This document shows, piece after piece, positions 17,815 through 26,738 of a stretch of DNA of 64,000 bases. This stretch comes from Rhodoblastus sp963713695 (lineage in GTDB: Bacteria; Pseudomonadota; Alphaproteobacteria; Rhizobiales; Beijerinckiaceae). Below the pieces are notes generated by a model. It saw only the letters and a program-made list of their open reading frames with translations. It was not told where the DNA came from and searched no databases. A program made the position numbers and the translations under genes. Within the stretch, counting starts at the first letter, position 1, and the number at the start of each line of letters is the position of its first letter. The stretch spans positions 434,001 to 498,000 of the forward strand of contig CAVQMU010000009.1 of the NCBI GenBank assembly GCA_963713695.1, given 5' to 3'.

Positions 17815-19395
17815 ATGCTGCGCATCTTTGTTGAGCGGCCAAAGCTTGCCTGCGTTCAACGCAAACAGGAGCGCGCCGCCCGCATCCTGATGGCCGCGAC
17901 ATTCCCGGCTTTGTTTGCCCTCGCTTCGTCGTCTCCCTCGATAGCTCAAAGCCTCGCCGGCGTTCCGTCAGCCTCGATGGCTGTGGCGGCTGTGGAGCAG
18001 GATGTCGGCTCCGCTGCAAAACATGCGCTGGCCGAGGCCATTGACCGCCGCGCCCAGAAAATCGCCCAGAACCAGCCGTCCACGGCGCCTGCGCCCACGC
18101 CAGCCGGCGCCGCCTTTGGCGGCCTTGCCAACGCCGCGGCCGCCAAGGCCGATGAAAACTCGATCCATTTTGGGTTGATCGCGCCATTCAGCGGCGCGAA
18201 CAAGGATTTTGCCGGCGAGTTGAAGCTCGGGGCGGAAACGGCTTTCGCCGCCGCGAACGACGCCGGCGGAATCAACGGCAAATTCCTTCGCCTCGTCGTC
18301 GCCGACGACGGCTATGATCCCGAAAGAACGCCGGAACTGGCCAAATCGCTGGCGGAAAAAGACAAGGTGTTCGGTTTTCTGAGCAACTTCGGCAGCGCGA
18401 CGTCGGCTGCGATCCTGCCTTACGTGCTGGAACACAAGCTGACCTTTTTCGGCGCCTTTTCCGGCAGCGGCGCCCTGCGTCGGCAACCGCCGGACCGCTA
18501 CGTGTTCAATTATCGCCCAAGCTATGCCGAGGAAACCGAGGCGGTCGTCAAATATCTCGTCAAGGTGCGACGCCTCAAGCCATCGGAAATCGCAGTTTTC
18601 GCCCAGGACGACGCTTTCGGCGACGCGGGCTACGCTGGCGTTGAAAAAGCCATCCGCGCGCTGGACGGCGACGCCAGCGCCTCGATCCTGCATCTGCGCT
18701 ATTCGCGCAACAGCATCGACGTCGGCGCTGCGCTTGACGACCTGCGCAAGCGTCGAAATGTCGTTTCGACGTCCGTGACCAGGGTTCGCCAGCGCGTCGC
18801 TTCCGTCAAGCCGGCCAGCGACGCCGCGCCGGGAGCCGCGGAGTCACGCCCCCATTATCGGGAAACGATCGTCAAGCATGTGACGAGCACGCCGGGAATC
18901 AAGGGCGTGGTCATGGTCGCAACCTACCGCGCCGCGGCGAAATTCATCGAAAAGGCGCATGACCTGTATCCCGACATGATCTACACCAACGTATCCGCCG
19001 TCGGGAGCAACAATTTCGCCGAAGAACTCAAGCTGCTCGGACCGCGTTTCACGAACGGGATCATCGTCACCCAGGTCGTGCCCGACCCCGCCGGCTTTTC
19101 CTCGATCGCGCTCGAATACAAGGGAGCCCTGGCGAAGTATTTCCCGGCGGAACATCCCGATTATGTGTCCTTCAAGTCCTACATCAACGCCAAGATCATG
19201 CTGGAAGGGCTGAAAAAGGCGGGGCCGCAGCCGGATTCAGACAAGCTTGTGAATGCGCTCGAAAGTATCCACGGCCTGGATTTCGGGCTTGGCTCGACGA
19301 TCAATTACGGCGCAAGCGAGCATCAGGCGATCCACAAGGTCTGGGGCTCGGAACTCGACGAGCAGGGCCATTACCACTTCATCGACCTGGAATAG
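17815..19395 (+). CDS. Periplasmic binding protein, Leu/Ile/Val type (paralogue 2)
   Basis: Second copy of the preceding gene, 526 residues, with long identical runs (KADENSI, GANKDFAGELKLGAETAF, VFNYRPSYAEETEA, TNVSAVGSNNFAEELKLLGPRF) and the same ending DEQGHYHFIDLE. Signal or anchor segment near 23-44 (ILMAATFPALFALASSS). Two things differ: the N-terminal linker is shorter and lacks the Cys pair, and an insertion of about 20 residues near 335 (VKPASDAAPGAAESRPHYRE) lies in the same loop as the other copy's shorter insert. The start is ATG at 17815 after a GGGACGG stretch. Tandem duplication with divergence in ligand-loop regions suggests related but distinct ligands (inference). Confidence 0.82.
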   Translation: MLRIFVERPKLACVQRKQERAARILMAATFPALFALASSSPSIAQSLAGVPSASMAVAAVEQDVGSAAKHALAEAIDRRAQKIAQNQPSTAPAPTPAGAAFGGLANAAAAKADENSIHFGLIAPFSGANKDFAGELKLGAETAFAAANDAGGINGKFLRLVVADDGYDPERTPELAKSLAEKDKVFGFLSNFGSATSAAILPYVLEHKLTFFGAFSGSGALRRQPPDRYVFNYRPSYAEETEAVVKYLVKVRRLKPSEIAVFAQDDAFGDAGYAGVEKAIRALDGDASASILHLRYSRNSIDVGAALDDLRKRRNVVSTSVTRVRQRVASVKPASDAAPGAAESRPHYRETIVKHVTSTPGIKGVVMVATYRAAAKFIEKAHDLYPDMIYTNVSAVGSNNFAEELKLLGPRFTNGIIVTQVVPDPAGFSSIALEYKGALAKYFPAEHPDYVSFKSYINAKIMLEGLKKAGPQPDSDKLVNALESIHGLDFGLGSTINYGASEHQAIHKVWGSELDEQGHYHFIDLE

Positions 19396-19398
19396 AAT

Positions 19399-19755
19399 TC
19401 ATTCGGCGCAGGAAATGAAGACGTCGTCCTCGGCCGCCGGCTTGGCCGGTTCGGCGCGCTTTTCCGAAATATTGCGGATCGCGCCGGTAATGTCGCCGGC
19501 AGGGCCGTATTTCTGGGCGGCGCCGTGGCCGTGCGCCTCGCACCAGGCGTCCGCGACGATTTTCGCGCAATCCTCGCCGCCTCTGATGCAATCGTTGACG
19601 CCATAGCCGTCGGAGGCGCTGACGATAAAGCTCTTCGCGCCGGACGCCGGCTCGGCCCGCGCCGCCGATTGCAGCACGCCGAACACAAACAATCCGCCGA
19701 TCAGCGGAATCAGGATATGCGGCAAGAAGTCATGTTCGAATTCGTTGAATTTCAT
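19399..19755 (-). CDS. Small exported protein with cysteines, unknown
   Basis: Protein of 118 residues with one hydrophobic segment (ILIPLIGGLFVFGVLQSAARA, about 14-34) that may be a signal peptide or anchor. The mature part has four cysteines, two in VNDCIRGGEDCAKIVADAWCEAHGHGAAQKYGPAGDIT and the last near the end (ISCAE). I recognise no family name. The gene is convergent with the second binding-protein gene (3 bp between stop codons). The start at 19755 is preferred over 19770. Confidence 0.65.
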   Translation of the reverse strand: MKFNEFEHDFLPHILIPLIGGLFVFGVLQSAARAEPASGAKSFIVSASDGYGVNDCIRGGEDCAKIVADAWCEAHGHGAAQKYGPAGDITGAIRNISEKRAEPAKPAAEDDVFISCAE

Positions 19756-19919
19756 CGCCCCGGCTCGCAAGCTGGCGCGGCGGGCGCTTGATGATTTCGC
19801 TGTCCGCCGCCATGATTTTGGAAATCATGCGACCGCGCCAGTGAAGGAAGCGTTAATTTTAACGAACGTCTTCCGTCAGTTGATCGGTTTAGCGGATACG
19901 CGTCAAAAACTGTCGGCCG

Positions 19920-21422
19920 TTACGTGCCGCAAAAGGTCTCGCGCACGCATTCTTCCGGCTTCGGCGGAGCCTCGAGGTCGTCGCCATCGCCCGTCGGCGT
20001 GTCAAACGGGGTCTTCAACGCCGCGCAGAGGCTCCGCAAGGGCGCGAGATCGCCTTCAGCGGCGCGCGCCAGCGCCTGTTCGACGCGATGATTGCGCGCG
20101 ATGACCACGGGATTGGCGGCGCGCATGGCGGAGAGGCGCGCTTCGACGTCGCCGCCGGAAGCGAGGCCGCGCCATTCCCCCAGGAACGCAGCCAAAGCCG
20201 CTTGCGCCGGGGCCGGCGAGTCCGCGACAAGCTCGAACAGGCAGGCGTCGTCGGCGCCGCCCGCGACTTGCGTCAACCTGCGGAAAAACAGGGTGAAGTC
20301 TGGCTTTGTCGTGTCGAGCATCAGCCAAAACCGATCGATGAAATCGGCATTGCGCGGATCGCCGGGCGCGAGCCCAAGCTTGCGCTCCATGCCCTCGGCC
20401 AGAGCCTGCGCGTAGGTGGGCTGGAACGCCTTGAGGCTCTCCTGGGCGAGATGGAGGGCCGAGGCTTCGTCGGGCCCAAACAGCGGCAGCAGCGCCTCGG
20501 CGAGGCGAGCGAGGTTCCACATGCCGATCGAGGGCTGCCGTTTGTAAGCGTAGCGGCCCGCGGCGTCGATCGAGGAAAAGACCTGGCTCGAACTGAAGGC
20601 GTCCATGAAGGCGCAGGGGCCGAAGTCGATGGTCTCGCCGGAGATCGACATATTGTCCGTGTTCATCACGCCGTGGATGAAGCCGACCAGCATCCACCCG
20701 GCGATCAGCCGCGCCTGCCGCGCGACCACGGCGGCGAAAAAGGCCAGATAGGGATTGTCCTGTCCGGCGACCTCCGGATAAAGCCTGGCGATACAATGAT
20801 CCGCCAGCGCGCGGGTCAGGATCGGACCCTGCTCTTGCCTGCCGTCGGCGGCGGCGGCGTATTGGAAGGTGCCGACGCGGACATGGCTGCGCGCGATACG
20901 GGTCAACACGGCGCCGCGTTGAGCGGTGTCGCGGAAAACCGGAGCGCCGGTCGCGACCACGGCGAGCGAGCGTGTGGTGGGAATGCGCAAGCCGGCCATG
21001 GCCTCGCTGACGATATATTCGCGCAGCATGGCGGACAGCGTCGCGCGCCCGTCGCCGCGACGTGCGAAAACGGTGGGGCCGGAGCCCTTCAGATGCACGT
21101 CATAAGCGGCGGCGTCCGGCGCGTGGATTTCGCCGACAAGCACGGCGCGGCCATCGCCCATGCGCGGGTTCCATTGGCCGAACTGGTGGCCGGCATAGGC
21201 CAGCGCCAGGTTTTTCCGCCCCGCCGGAGGTTCGCCGCCGGACAGCAATTGCAACAGTTCCGGCGTATCGGCGCCTGAGGGCAAGCCGAGTTCGGCGGCC
21301 AGCGCCTCGTTGAACACAACCCATTGCGGCGCCGGCGCCGGATGCACGTCGGCGGCGGCGTAAAATTCCTGGGGCAGATCGAGGTAGCCGCTGTCGCGGA
21401 AAGGATGGGACAGAGCGTTCAT
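19920..21422 (-). CDS. selO: SelO/YdiU family pseudokinase (protein AMPylase)
   Basis: Selenoprotein O homologue, 500 residues, a pseudokinase that transfers AMP to proteins involved in redox homeostasis (known for the family). Typical segments are visible: LALAYAGHQFGQWNPRMGDGRA, VHLKGSGPTVFARRGDGRATL, GFIHGVMNTDNMSISGETIDFGPCAFMD and YKRQPSIGMWNLARLAEAL. The C-terminus reads ETFCGT, with cysteine third from the end, where eukaryotic SelO has selenocysteine. The ATG at 21422 follows AAAGAGG; the longer frame starting at 21503 is not supported. It stands alone, convergent with the small exported protein. Confidence 0.92.
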   Translation of the reverse strand: MNALSHPFRDSGYLDLPQEFYAAADVHPAPAPQWVVFNEALAAELGLPSGADTPELLQLLSGGEPPAGRKNLALAYAGHQFGQWNPRMGDGRAVLVGEIHAPDAAAYDVHLKGSGPTVFARRGDGRATLSAMLREYIVSEAMAGLRIPTTRSLAVVATGAPVFRDTAQRGAVLTRIARSHVRVGTFQYAAAADGRQEQGPILTRALADHCIARLYPEVAGQDNPYLAFFAAVVARQARLIAGWMLVGFIHGVMNTDNMSISGETIDFGPCAFMDAFSSSQVFSSIDAAGRYAYKRQPSIGMWNLARLAEALLPLFGPDEASALHLAQESLKAFQPTYAQALAEGMERKLGLAPGDPRNADFIDRFWLMLDTTKPDFTLFFRRLTQVAGGADDACLFELVADSPAPAQAALAAFLGEWRGLASGGDVEARLSAMRAANPVVIARNHRVEQALARAAEGDLAPLRSLCAALKTPFDTPTGDGDDLEAPPKPEECVRETFCGT

Positions 21423-21544
21423 GAAAACCTCTTTACGCGGCAAAGCCGGGAGCGAGCCGATCGCGATATCGCATAAGCTGGGACGGCGACGCGCGATTTG
21501 CAACCTGGGCGGCGTAGCCTTTGCTGAACCAACGCCGGGAATAT

Positions 21545-23110
21545 CTACTGCCGCATCCCCGTCCCCGGAACGGAGTTGGCAGCCCGACGCAGTGAAAACT
21601 CCGGCTCCAGGTCGTGAAAGTTCGTCACGCGGATGACCCGGAAGTGGATCGCGACCTTGCCGCCTTCCATCACGTCGATCGGCGCTTCCTCGGTCATTGT
21701 ATCGAAATATTTGCTCAGCAGCAGCTTGGCGCGCTCGAAACTGAGGTCGGACGTGATGACCAGACCGTCATGGCCGACGAATTTTTCGGGGTGGCGCAGT
21801 CCGAAGCCGCGCGGATCGAGATTGAGGCAGATCACCGGCGCCGCGCCGGCCAGCGTGCGGTCGATTTTTCCCGCGTCGAGCCAGCGCGTCGCCGCCACGA
21901 ACTGGCCCGGCGCAGCCAGTCCCCGCCTGGCGAATTCGCGCGCGAGATCATCCCAGTCGAGCAGTTCGAACAGTGGAGCGCGCCGTCCTGAGAGGCCCTC
22001 GAAATGCTGGTAAGGCAGGATTGCGACGACCGCTATGCCGACTGCCATGAACGCAGAGGCCGCGACGAGGCCCCTGCGCAGCCAGGGCGCGCCCCAAATC
22101 CTCCCCGCGATTTCACGCCCAAGCAGCGGAAACAGAAAGAGATAGCCCGGCAGCGCCCAATGCGGCATGACTCCCGCGCTCGACCAGAAGGCGATCAGGG
22201 TAAAAGGCAGGATCAGCGCCGCCGCGAGACAGGCCAGGAAGAAATCCCGCTCCTGCGCCACGCCGCGAATAAGGGCGCGGATGAATAGCGCGGCCAACGG
22301 GAAGAAAAGCCAGGGCGCGACCCAGAGGGATTGCAGGGAGATCAGCGCCAGAGGCGCCAGCAGGCGCAAGCGGGGGGCGCCCGCGCGCCCGCTCTGGAAA
22401 AGGAAGGAGACCCAGTCGTGTTGCGCGTTCCAGATCAGCACCGGCGAGAAAATCAGTCCGGCGACGAGGGCGGCCAGCCAGGGCCAGGGCGTCGCCAGCC
22501 AGAAGCGCTGGCGGGGGCTCGCCAGCGTAAATAGGCCGGCGCCGGCGAAAAGCAGGACGCCGTGATATTTTGACAACATGGCGAGGCCCGCGCAGACCCC
22601 CGCCAGCAGCCAGTATAAAGAGGCGGCGCGGCGGTCTTCGTCGAAGAAGACCCGCGCCAGCGCATAGGCGCAGCCGAGCATCGCCGGCGCCAGCGGGGCG
22701 TCCGGCACGATCCAGGAAGCATCGGTCAGGCCAAGCATGGGCGACAGATTGAGCGCCAAAGCCGCGAAAAACCCGGCCTCCGCTGAAAAAAGCCGGCGTG
22801 TCAGAACGAACATCAGCCATGTCGTCAGCACGAAAAGCAACAAGAACGGCAGGCGCAGCGCCATGTCGCCCTCGCCCAGCGCCAGCCCGGTGAAATGCAC
22901 GATCCACCAGGTCATGGGCGGATGGTCGAAGGCGCTCAGGGCGAACACGCGGCTGGTGGCGACCGTATAGGCTTCGTCGACGCCCAGCCCGGTTGACGCT
23001 GCGAAAACAGATCTTAACGCAAAGGCGACTAGGATAAGGAGCAGCGTCCTGCGCTCGGGCGAGACGCGGAACGCCAGTGTTTTGCAGTCTTGTGTCTTGG
23101 GGTCGAGCAT
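21545..23110 (-). CDS. GT39/ArnT-like glycosyltransferase, polytopic membrane
   Basis: Membrane glycosyltransferase of 521 residues of the dolichyl-phosphate-mannose mannosyltransferase/ArnT superfamily, transferring a sugar from a polyprenyl-phosphate donor to a periplasmic acceptor. About ten hydrophobic helices cover residues 20-390. The first periplasmic loop has the acidic motif GLGVDEAYT and then FDHPPMTWW, both typical of the family (catalytic Asp-Glu). A soluble C-terminal region of about 140 residues follows. The ATG (23110) overlaps by two bases the ATG of the divergent synthase gene, which probably makes its lipid-linked donor. Acceptor unknown. Confidence 0.85.
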   Translation of the reverse strand: MLDPKTQDCKTLAFRVSPERRTLLLILVAFALRSVFAASTGLGVDEAYTVATSRVFALSAFDHPPMTWWIVHFTGLALGEGDMALRLPFLLLFVLTTWLMFVLTRRLFSAEAGFFAALALNLSPMLGLTDASWIVPDAPLAPAMLGCAYALARVFFDEDRRAASLYWLLAGVCAGLAMLSKYHGVLLFAGAGLFTLASPRQRFWLATPWPWLAALVAGLIFSPVLIWNAQHDWVSFLFQSGRAGAPRLRLLAPLALISLQSLWVAPWLFFPLAALFIRALIRGVAQERDFFLACLAAALILPFTLIAFWSSAGVMPHWALPGYLFLFPLLGREIAGRIWGAPWLRRGLVAASAFMAVGIAVVAILPYQHFEGLSGRRAPLFELLDWDDLAREFARRGLAAPGQFVAATRWLDAGKIDRTLAGAAPVICLNLDPRGFGLRHPEKFVGHDGLVITSDLSFERAKLLLSKYFDTMTEEAPIDVMEGGKVAIHFRVIRVTNFHDLEPEFSLRRAANSVPGTGMRQ

Positions 23111-24335
23111 GCAGGCGCCTGATTTGAATCTCATCGGAAAACCCGCAGCGGCAGGACGCGACGCTCCCGCGCGGATCGTTGGGCCGGCTGGACTGTCCGG
23201 CGAAATGCAGCTAGCAGGAACCGAGCCCGAATGGAAAGCCCTGCCCTTGGTTGCCGAACTCACTCTCGTCATTCCCACTTTCAACGAAAGCGGCAACCTG
23301 CCTGAATTGGTCAGGCGGGTCGACGCAGCCCTCGCGGGCGTCGCCTGGGAAATGATCGTCGTCGACGACAACAGCCCCGACGGCACGTCGTCGCTGGCCA
23401 AGGCCATTTCACGCCAAGACCCGAGGGTCCGTTGCCTGCGGCGCGTCAACCGCCGCGGCCTGGCGGGCGCCTGCATCGAAGGCATGCTCGCCTCCAGCGC
23501 GCCCATTGTCGCGGTCATGGACGCCGACTTGCAGCACGACGAGCGCATCCTGCCGAAAATGCTCGAAAAGATCCACGCGGGCTGCGACCTCGTCGTTGGC
23601 AGCCGTCACGTCGAGGGCGGTTCGGCGGATGCGGGCTTTTCGGCCCATCGCGCCACGATCAGCCGTTTCGCCACCAGCCTGGCGCAAAAGGCCCTGAAGG
23701 CCGACTTCTCCGACCTGATGAGCGGTTTTTTCATGCTGCGGCGGGACATTGTCGAGGAGTGCGCGCCGCACCTCACCTCCTCCGGCTTCAAGATTCTCGT
23801 GGATATTGTCGGCTCCTCCCCAAAAAAGCTTGATATCGAAGAGGTTGGCTACATGTTTCGCGAAAGACTGGCGGGCGAGTCGAAATTCGACATCAAGGTC
23901 GGCCTCGATTTCCTCGGACTCATGCTCAACAAGGCGAGCGGCGGGCGCATCCCCGTGCGCTTCATCTTCTTCGGCCTTGTCGGCGCGACCGGCGTCGCCA
24001 TTCACATGCTGACCCTCAAGACCGTTCTGGCCTTTCCGGACGTGAGCTTCAAAGTGGCGCAAACCATCGCCGCGATCGTTGCGATGACCAGCAATTTCTA
24101 TATCAACAACGCCATCACCTATCGCAACTCTAAGTTGAAGGGTTTTTGGCCGCTTATGCAGGGTCTGCTCTACTTCTACGCGGTTTGCTCGATCGGTCTG
24201 GTGGCCAATGTCGGCGTGGCCGAATGGCTGCATAACATTTACTTGGCTGACATTCCCGCTGCCTTGGCCGGCGTCATCATGGGCTCGGTGTGGAATTTCA
24301 CCCTCAGCTCGCTGTTCGTCTGGCGGAAAGATTAA
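23109..24335 (+). CDS. Polyprenol-phosphate sugar synthase (GT2) with GtrA domain
   Basis: Two-domain enzyme of 408 residues. The GT2 catalytic domain (about 50-290) has LVIPTFNESGNLPELV, VVDDNSPDGT and MDADLQHDERILPKML, the expected nucleotide-sugar and metal-binding motifs of dolichol-phosphate mannose synthase relatives. A C-terminal GtrA-like domain follows, with four helices starting RFIFFGLVGATGVAIHML. Together with the divergent GT39 gene this gives a donor-synthesis and transfer pair, probably for cell-surface glycan modification. The ATG at 23109 faces the GT39 start within GCATGC; a later ATG at 23205 (33 residues downstream) may be the real start and would leave a normal promoter region. 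Confidence 0.88.
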   Translation: MQAPDLNLIGKPAAAGRDAPARIVGPAGLSGEMQLAGTEPEWKALPLVAELTLVIPTFNESGNLPELVRRVDAALAGVAWEMIVVDDNSPDGTSSLAKAISRQDPRVRCLRRVNRRGLAGACIEGMLASSAPIVAVMDADLQHDERILPKMLEKIHAGCDLVVGSRHVEGGSADAGFSAHRATISRFATSLAQKALKADFSDLMSGFFMLRRDIVEECAPHLTSSGFKILVDIVGSSPKKLDIEEVGYMFRERLAGESKFDIKVGLDFLGLMLNKASGGRIPVRFIFFGLVGATGVAIHMLTLKTVLAFPDVSFKVAQTIAAIVAMTSNFYINNAITYRNSKLKGFWPLMQGLLYFYAVCSIGLVANVGVAEWLHNIYLADIPAALAGVIMGSVWNFTLSSLFVWRKD

Positions 24336-24365
24336 GCGATATCCTTCCCCGGCGGGAGATGGGAG

Positions 24366-25661
24366 TCACTCCCCTGCGTGCTTGCGGCGGATGCGCCGGA
24401 CCGTCCACCAGACGAAACCCGCGACGAAGGGAATGACGATCGCCGTGGCCTCGGTCGGATCGACATGCGCGCCGGCTTTTTCCGCGCCTTCGAACAGGTG
24501 ATGCAGCACGCTCGAAATATAGTAGGTGATGGCCGCGACCGAGAGGCCTTCGACCGTCTGCTGCAACCGCAATTGCAGATGCATCCGCTCGCCCATCTGG
24601 CGCAACAGGTCGCCATTCTGCTGCTCGACTTCGGTATCGACGCGCGTGCGAAGCAGCTGCGCGGCGCGGGTGAGTTTTCGCGAGAGATCGGCCTGGCGCG
24701 CCTCGGTATTCAAGCAGGTGCGGATCGCCGGCTGCATGCGGCGGGTCAGAAACCCGTCCCAGCTCGGATAATCGGGCAGCGCCGTCTCAGCTATCGCCTC
24801 GAGCCTTTCCTGCACAAGATCATTGTAGGCGCGGGTCGCGCCAAAACGATAGAGGCTCGCCGCCGCGTCGGTTTCGAGCTGCGCCGAAAGGCCCGAGAGA
24901 TCGTCGAGCAATTGCCGGTTCTCCTGCACGCCCTGCGAATGGCTCATGGCCGCCAGCAGACGCGGCAATTCGGCCTCGATCTCACGAATCGCCGGCGCAA
25001 GCTTCTGCGCCTCCGGCAGGCCGAGCAGTGCGAGCGTGCGATAGGTCTCGATTTCCAGCAGCCTTTGCGCGAGACGGCCAGCGGCCATCGGGGGCATGGA
25101 GCGGTTGGCGACGAGGATGCGGACGAAGCCGAACGTATCGGGAGCGAAGTCGGTCGCGATCAGCGCCCGCCCGTTATTGGCCTCGCAGACCGCCAGTTGC
25201 AGCGGCCCAAAAATTTCGCCGAGTTTTGCGGGATCGGCGTCGCCGGCCAGCAAATCGAGGTCGGCGGCGACGAGGAGCGGTCCGGGCTGGGGCAGCAGCC
25301 GGACCTTCTGCATCAACGCAGCGGGGGACGGCGAAAAAAAGCCCCCGCTCTCCGCGCCGGCGAACTCCCAACTATGGGTAATGAATTCGCCATGCCGTTC
25401 CCAGACGAGATTGACCCCCGGCATTTCAACGCGAAACTGTCGCGACTGCGCGTCCGGACCCGGCAACCCCCGCTCGACGCAGGCCCTGGTCACCGCGACA
25501 CGGTCGGATTCGGCCTGCGCCGCGCCAGCCATGTAAGCAAAATGCAGGATGCGGGCAGGACTTTCCAAAGGTCGTGTCGGCCGAGCGTGCAATTCGCCCA
25601 AAATTCGCGCACGCAAAGGATGCTGTTCGAAGGCCGATGCACCCATTCCTGCTTCCGACAT
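24366..25661 (-). CDS. DUF3422 family membrane-associated protein
   Basis: Conserved protein of 431 residues matching DUF3422. The opening is typical: HPLRARILGELHARPTRPLESPARILHFAYMAG. Near the C-terminus two hydrophobic segments (AAITYYISSVLHHLF and AIVIPFVAGFVWWTV) probably anchor it to the inner membrane, with a basic tail RRIRRKHAGE. The long middle is alpha-helical and rich in Leu/Ala/Glu. The start follows GGAGGAAGC. It is divergent from modA across 96 bp. Function unknown for the family. Confidence 0.88.
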   Translation of the reverse strand: MSEAGMGASAFEQHPLRARILGELHARPTRPLESPARILHFAYMAGAAQAESDRVAVTRACVERGLPGPDAQSRQFRVEMPGVNLVWERHGEFITHSWEFAGAESGGFFSPSPAALMQKVRLLPQPGPLLVAADLDLLAGDADPAKLGEIFGPLQLAVCEANNGRALIATDFAPDTFGFVRILVANRSMPPMAAGRLAQRLLEIETYRTLALLGLPEAQKLAPAIREIEAELPRLLAAMSHSQGVQENRQLLDDLSGLSAQLETDAAASLYRFGATRAYNDLVQERLEAIAETALPDYPSWDGFLTRRMQPAIRTCLNTEARQADLSRKLTRAAQLLRTRVDTEVEQQNGDLLRQMGERMHLQLRLQQTVEGLSVAAITYYISSVLHHLFEGAEKAGAHVDPTEATAIVIPFVAGFVWWTVRRIRRKHAGE

Positions 25662-25683
25662 GCTTCCTCCAGAAATGTATTCC

Positions 25684-25702
25684 TGTTACATATTTCGTAA
25701 CA
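25684..25702. promoter_or_regulatory. Inverted repeat in the DUF3422/modA divergent promoter
   Basis: Perfect 6-bp arms TGTTAC and GTAACA around a 7-base centre, 55 bp upstream of modA and 22 bp upstream of the DUF3422 gene. Likely operator by position. It is not a clear match to known molybdate (ModE) boxes, so the regulator is unknown. Confidence 0.45.
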
Positions 25703-25757
25703 ATGTGGCCGCCGCGACGCTTTATCGCATGGATAGCGGCGCGAGGAGAATCCGACA

Positions 25758-26594
25758 ATGCAGCCTTCTTCAAATCTCGCGATTTTTTCGATGCGTTTAG
25801 CGGCGGCGGCCTTCACCCTCGCCGGCCTGATGACGCCTGCGCTGGCGCTGGACCCCGCGCCTTCGGCGCCGGCCGTTCCCGTCGCCAAACCGGCCAGCGT
25901 CACGGTTTTCGCCGCAGCCAGCCTCAAGAACGCGCTGGACGACGCGGCCGCGCTCTGGAAGAGCAGGACCGGGGAGGACGTCTCCATTTCCTATGCCGCC
26001 TCGTTCCCGCTGGCGCGACAGATCGAGGCCGGCGCTCCCGCAGACATTTTCATCGGCGCGGATGCGCAGAGCATGGACTATCTCGCAGCAAAAAAATTGA
26101 TCGCCACGGAAACGCGAAAAAACCTGCTGGGCAACGAGCTGGTGCTGGTCGCGCCGAAATCGGCGGCGGCCGACAAGGTGGAATTGACGCCGGCCGGCGT
26201 CGCTGCCGCGCTCGGCGATGGCCGCCTGTCGATGGGCGACCCGGCCAGCGTTCCCGCAGGCATTTACGGCAAGGAGGCGCTGACAAAGCTCGGCATATGG
26301 GATGGCGTCCAGGCGCATCTGGCGCAGGCCGATAATGTGCGCTCCGCCCTGCTCTATGTTTCGCGCGGAGAAACGCCGCTTGGCATCGTCTACGCCACCG
26401 ACGCCAACGCCGCGCCGGATGTGAAGATCGTCGCCAGGTTTCCCGAGAACTCCCACGCCCCGGTCGTCTACCCAATTGCCTTGACCGCGACCGCCAGGGG
26501 CGACGCGCCGCAAAGGCTGCTGGCGTTCCTGGAAGGGCCGGAAGCCGCGAAGTCTTTCGCCAAACAGGGATTTATCGTCCTCGGCGACAAGTGA
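25758..26594 (+). CDS. modA: Molybdate-binding periplasmic protein ModA
   Basis: Molybdate ABC-transporter binding protein, 278 residues with a signal peptide (LAAAAFTLAGLMTPALA). Family motifs are visible: VTVFAAASLKNALDD near residue 49 with the Ser that binds the oxyanion, then SYAASFPLARQIEAGAPADIFIGAD near 80-104, and GIVYATDANA near 215. Ribosome site AGGAG. The expected modB permease and modC ATPase genes do not follow; the next gene is a repetitive surface-type protein. The gene may work with a transporter located elsewhere. ModA homologues can also bind tungstate or related oxyanions. Confidence 0.9.
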   Translation: MQPSSNLAIFSMRLAAAAFTLAGLMTPALALDPAPSAPAVPVAKPASVTVFAAASLKNALDDAAALWKSRTGEDVSISYAASFPLARQIEAGAPADIFIGADAQSMDYLAAKKLIATETRKNLLGNELVLVAPKSAAADKVELTPAGVAAALGDGRLSMGDPASVPAGIYGKEALTKLGIWDGVQAHLAQADNVRSALLYVSRGETPLGIVYATDANAAPDVKIVARFPENSHAPVVYPIALTATARGDAPQRLLAFLEGPEAAKSFAKQGFIVLGDK

Positions 26595-26665
26595 AGACCT
26601 TGGAGCGAGCCGAGAAATCAAGCTTCGCGCTTAACCATTGCTTAAGTATTTTGCGGCGGCGGCGC

Positions 26666-26681
26666 TGTGTCATTTGACACA
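26666..26681. promoter_or_regulatory. Perfect 16-bp palindrome upstream of the repetitive protein gene
   Basis: TGTGTCATTTGACACA has 7-bp arms with a 2-bp centre and ends 57 bp before the start codon. Its symmetry and place suggest a binding site for a dimeric regulator. I cannot assign the regulator family. Confidence 0.55.
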
Positions 26682-26738
26682 TCCGCAAGGGAAGGATTTT
26701 ATTCGGTTGCAAATATTGATTTTAAGGAGTCATTTACC

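Noticed and set aside
25684..25702. A ModE molybdate box upstream of modA
   Set aside because: The inverted repeat is real but lacks the TATATA cores of known ModE sites; kept only as an unassigned operator candidate.
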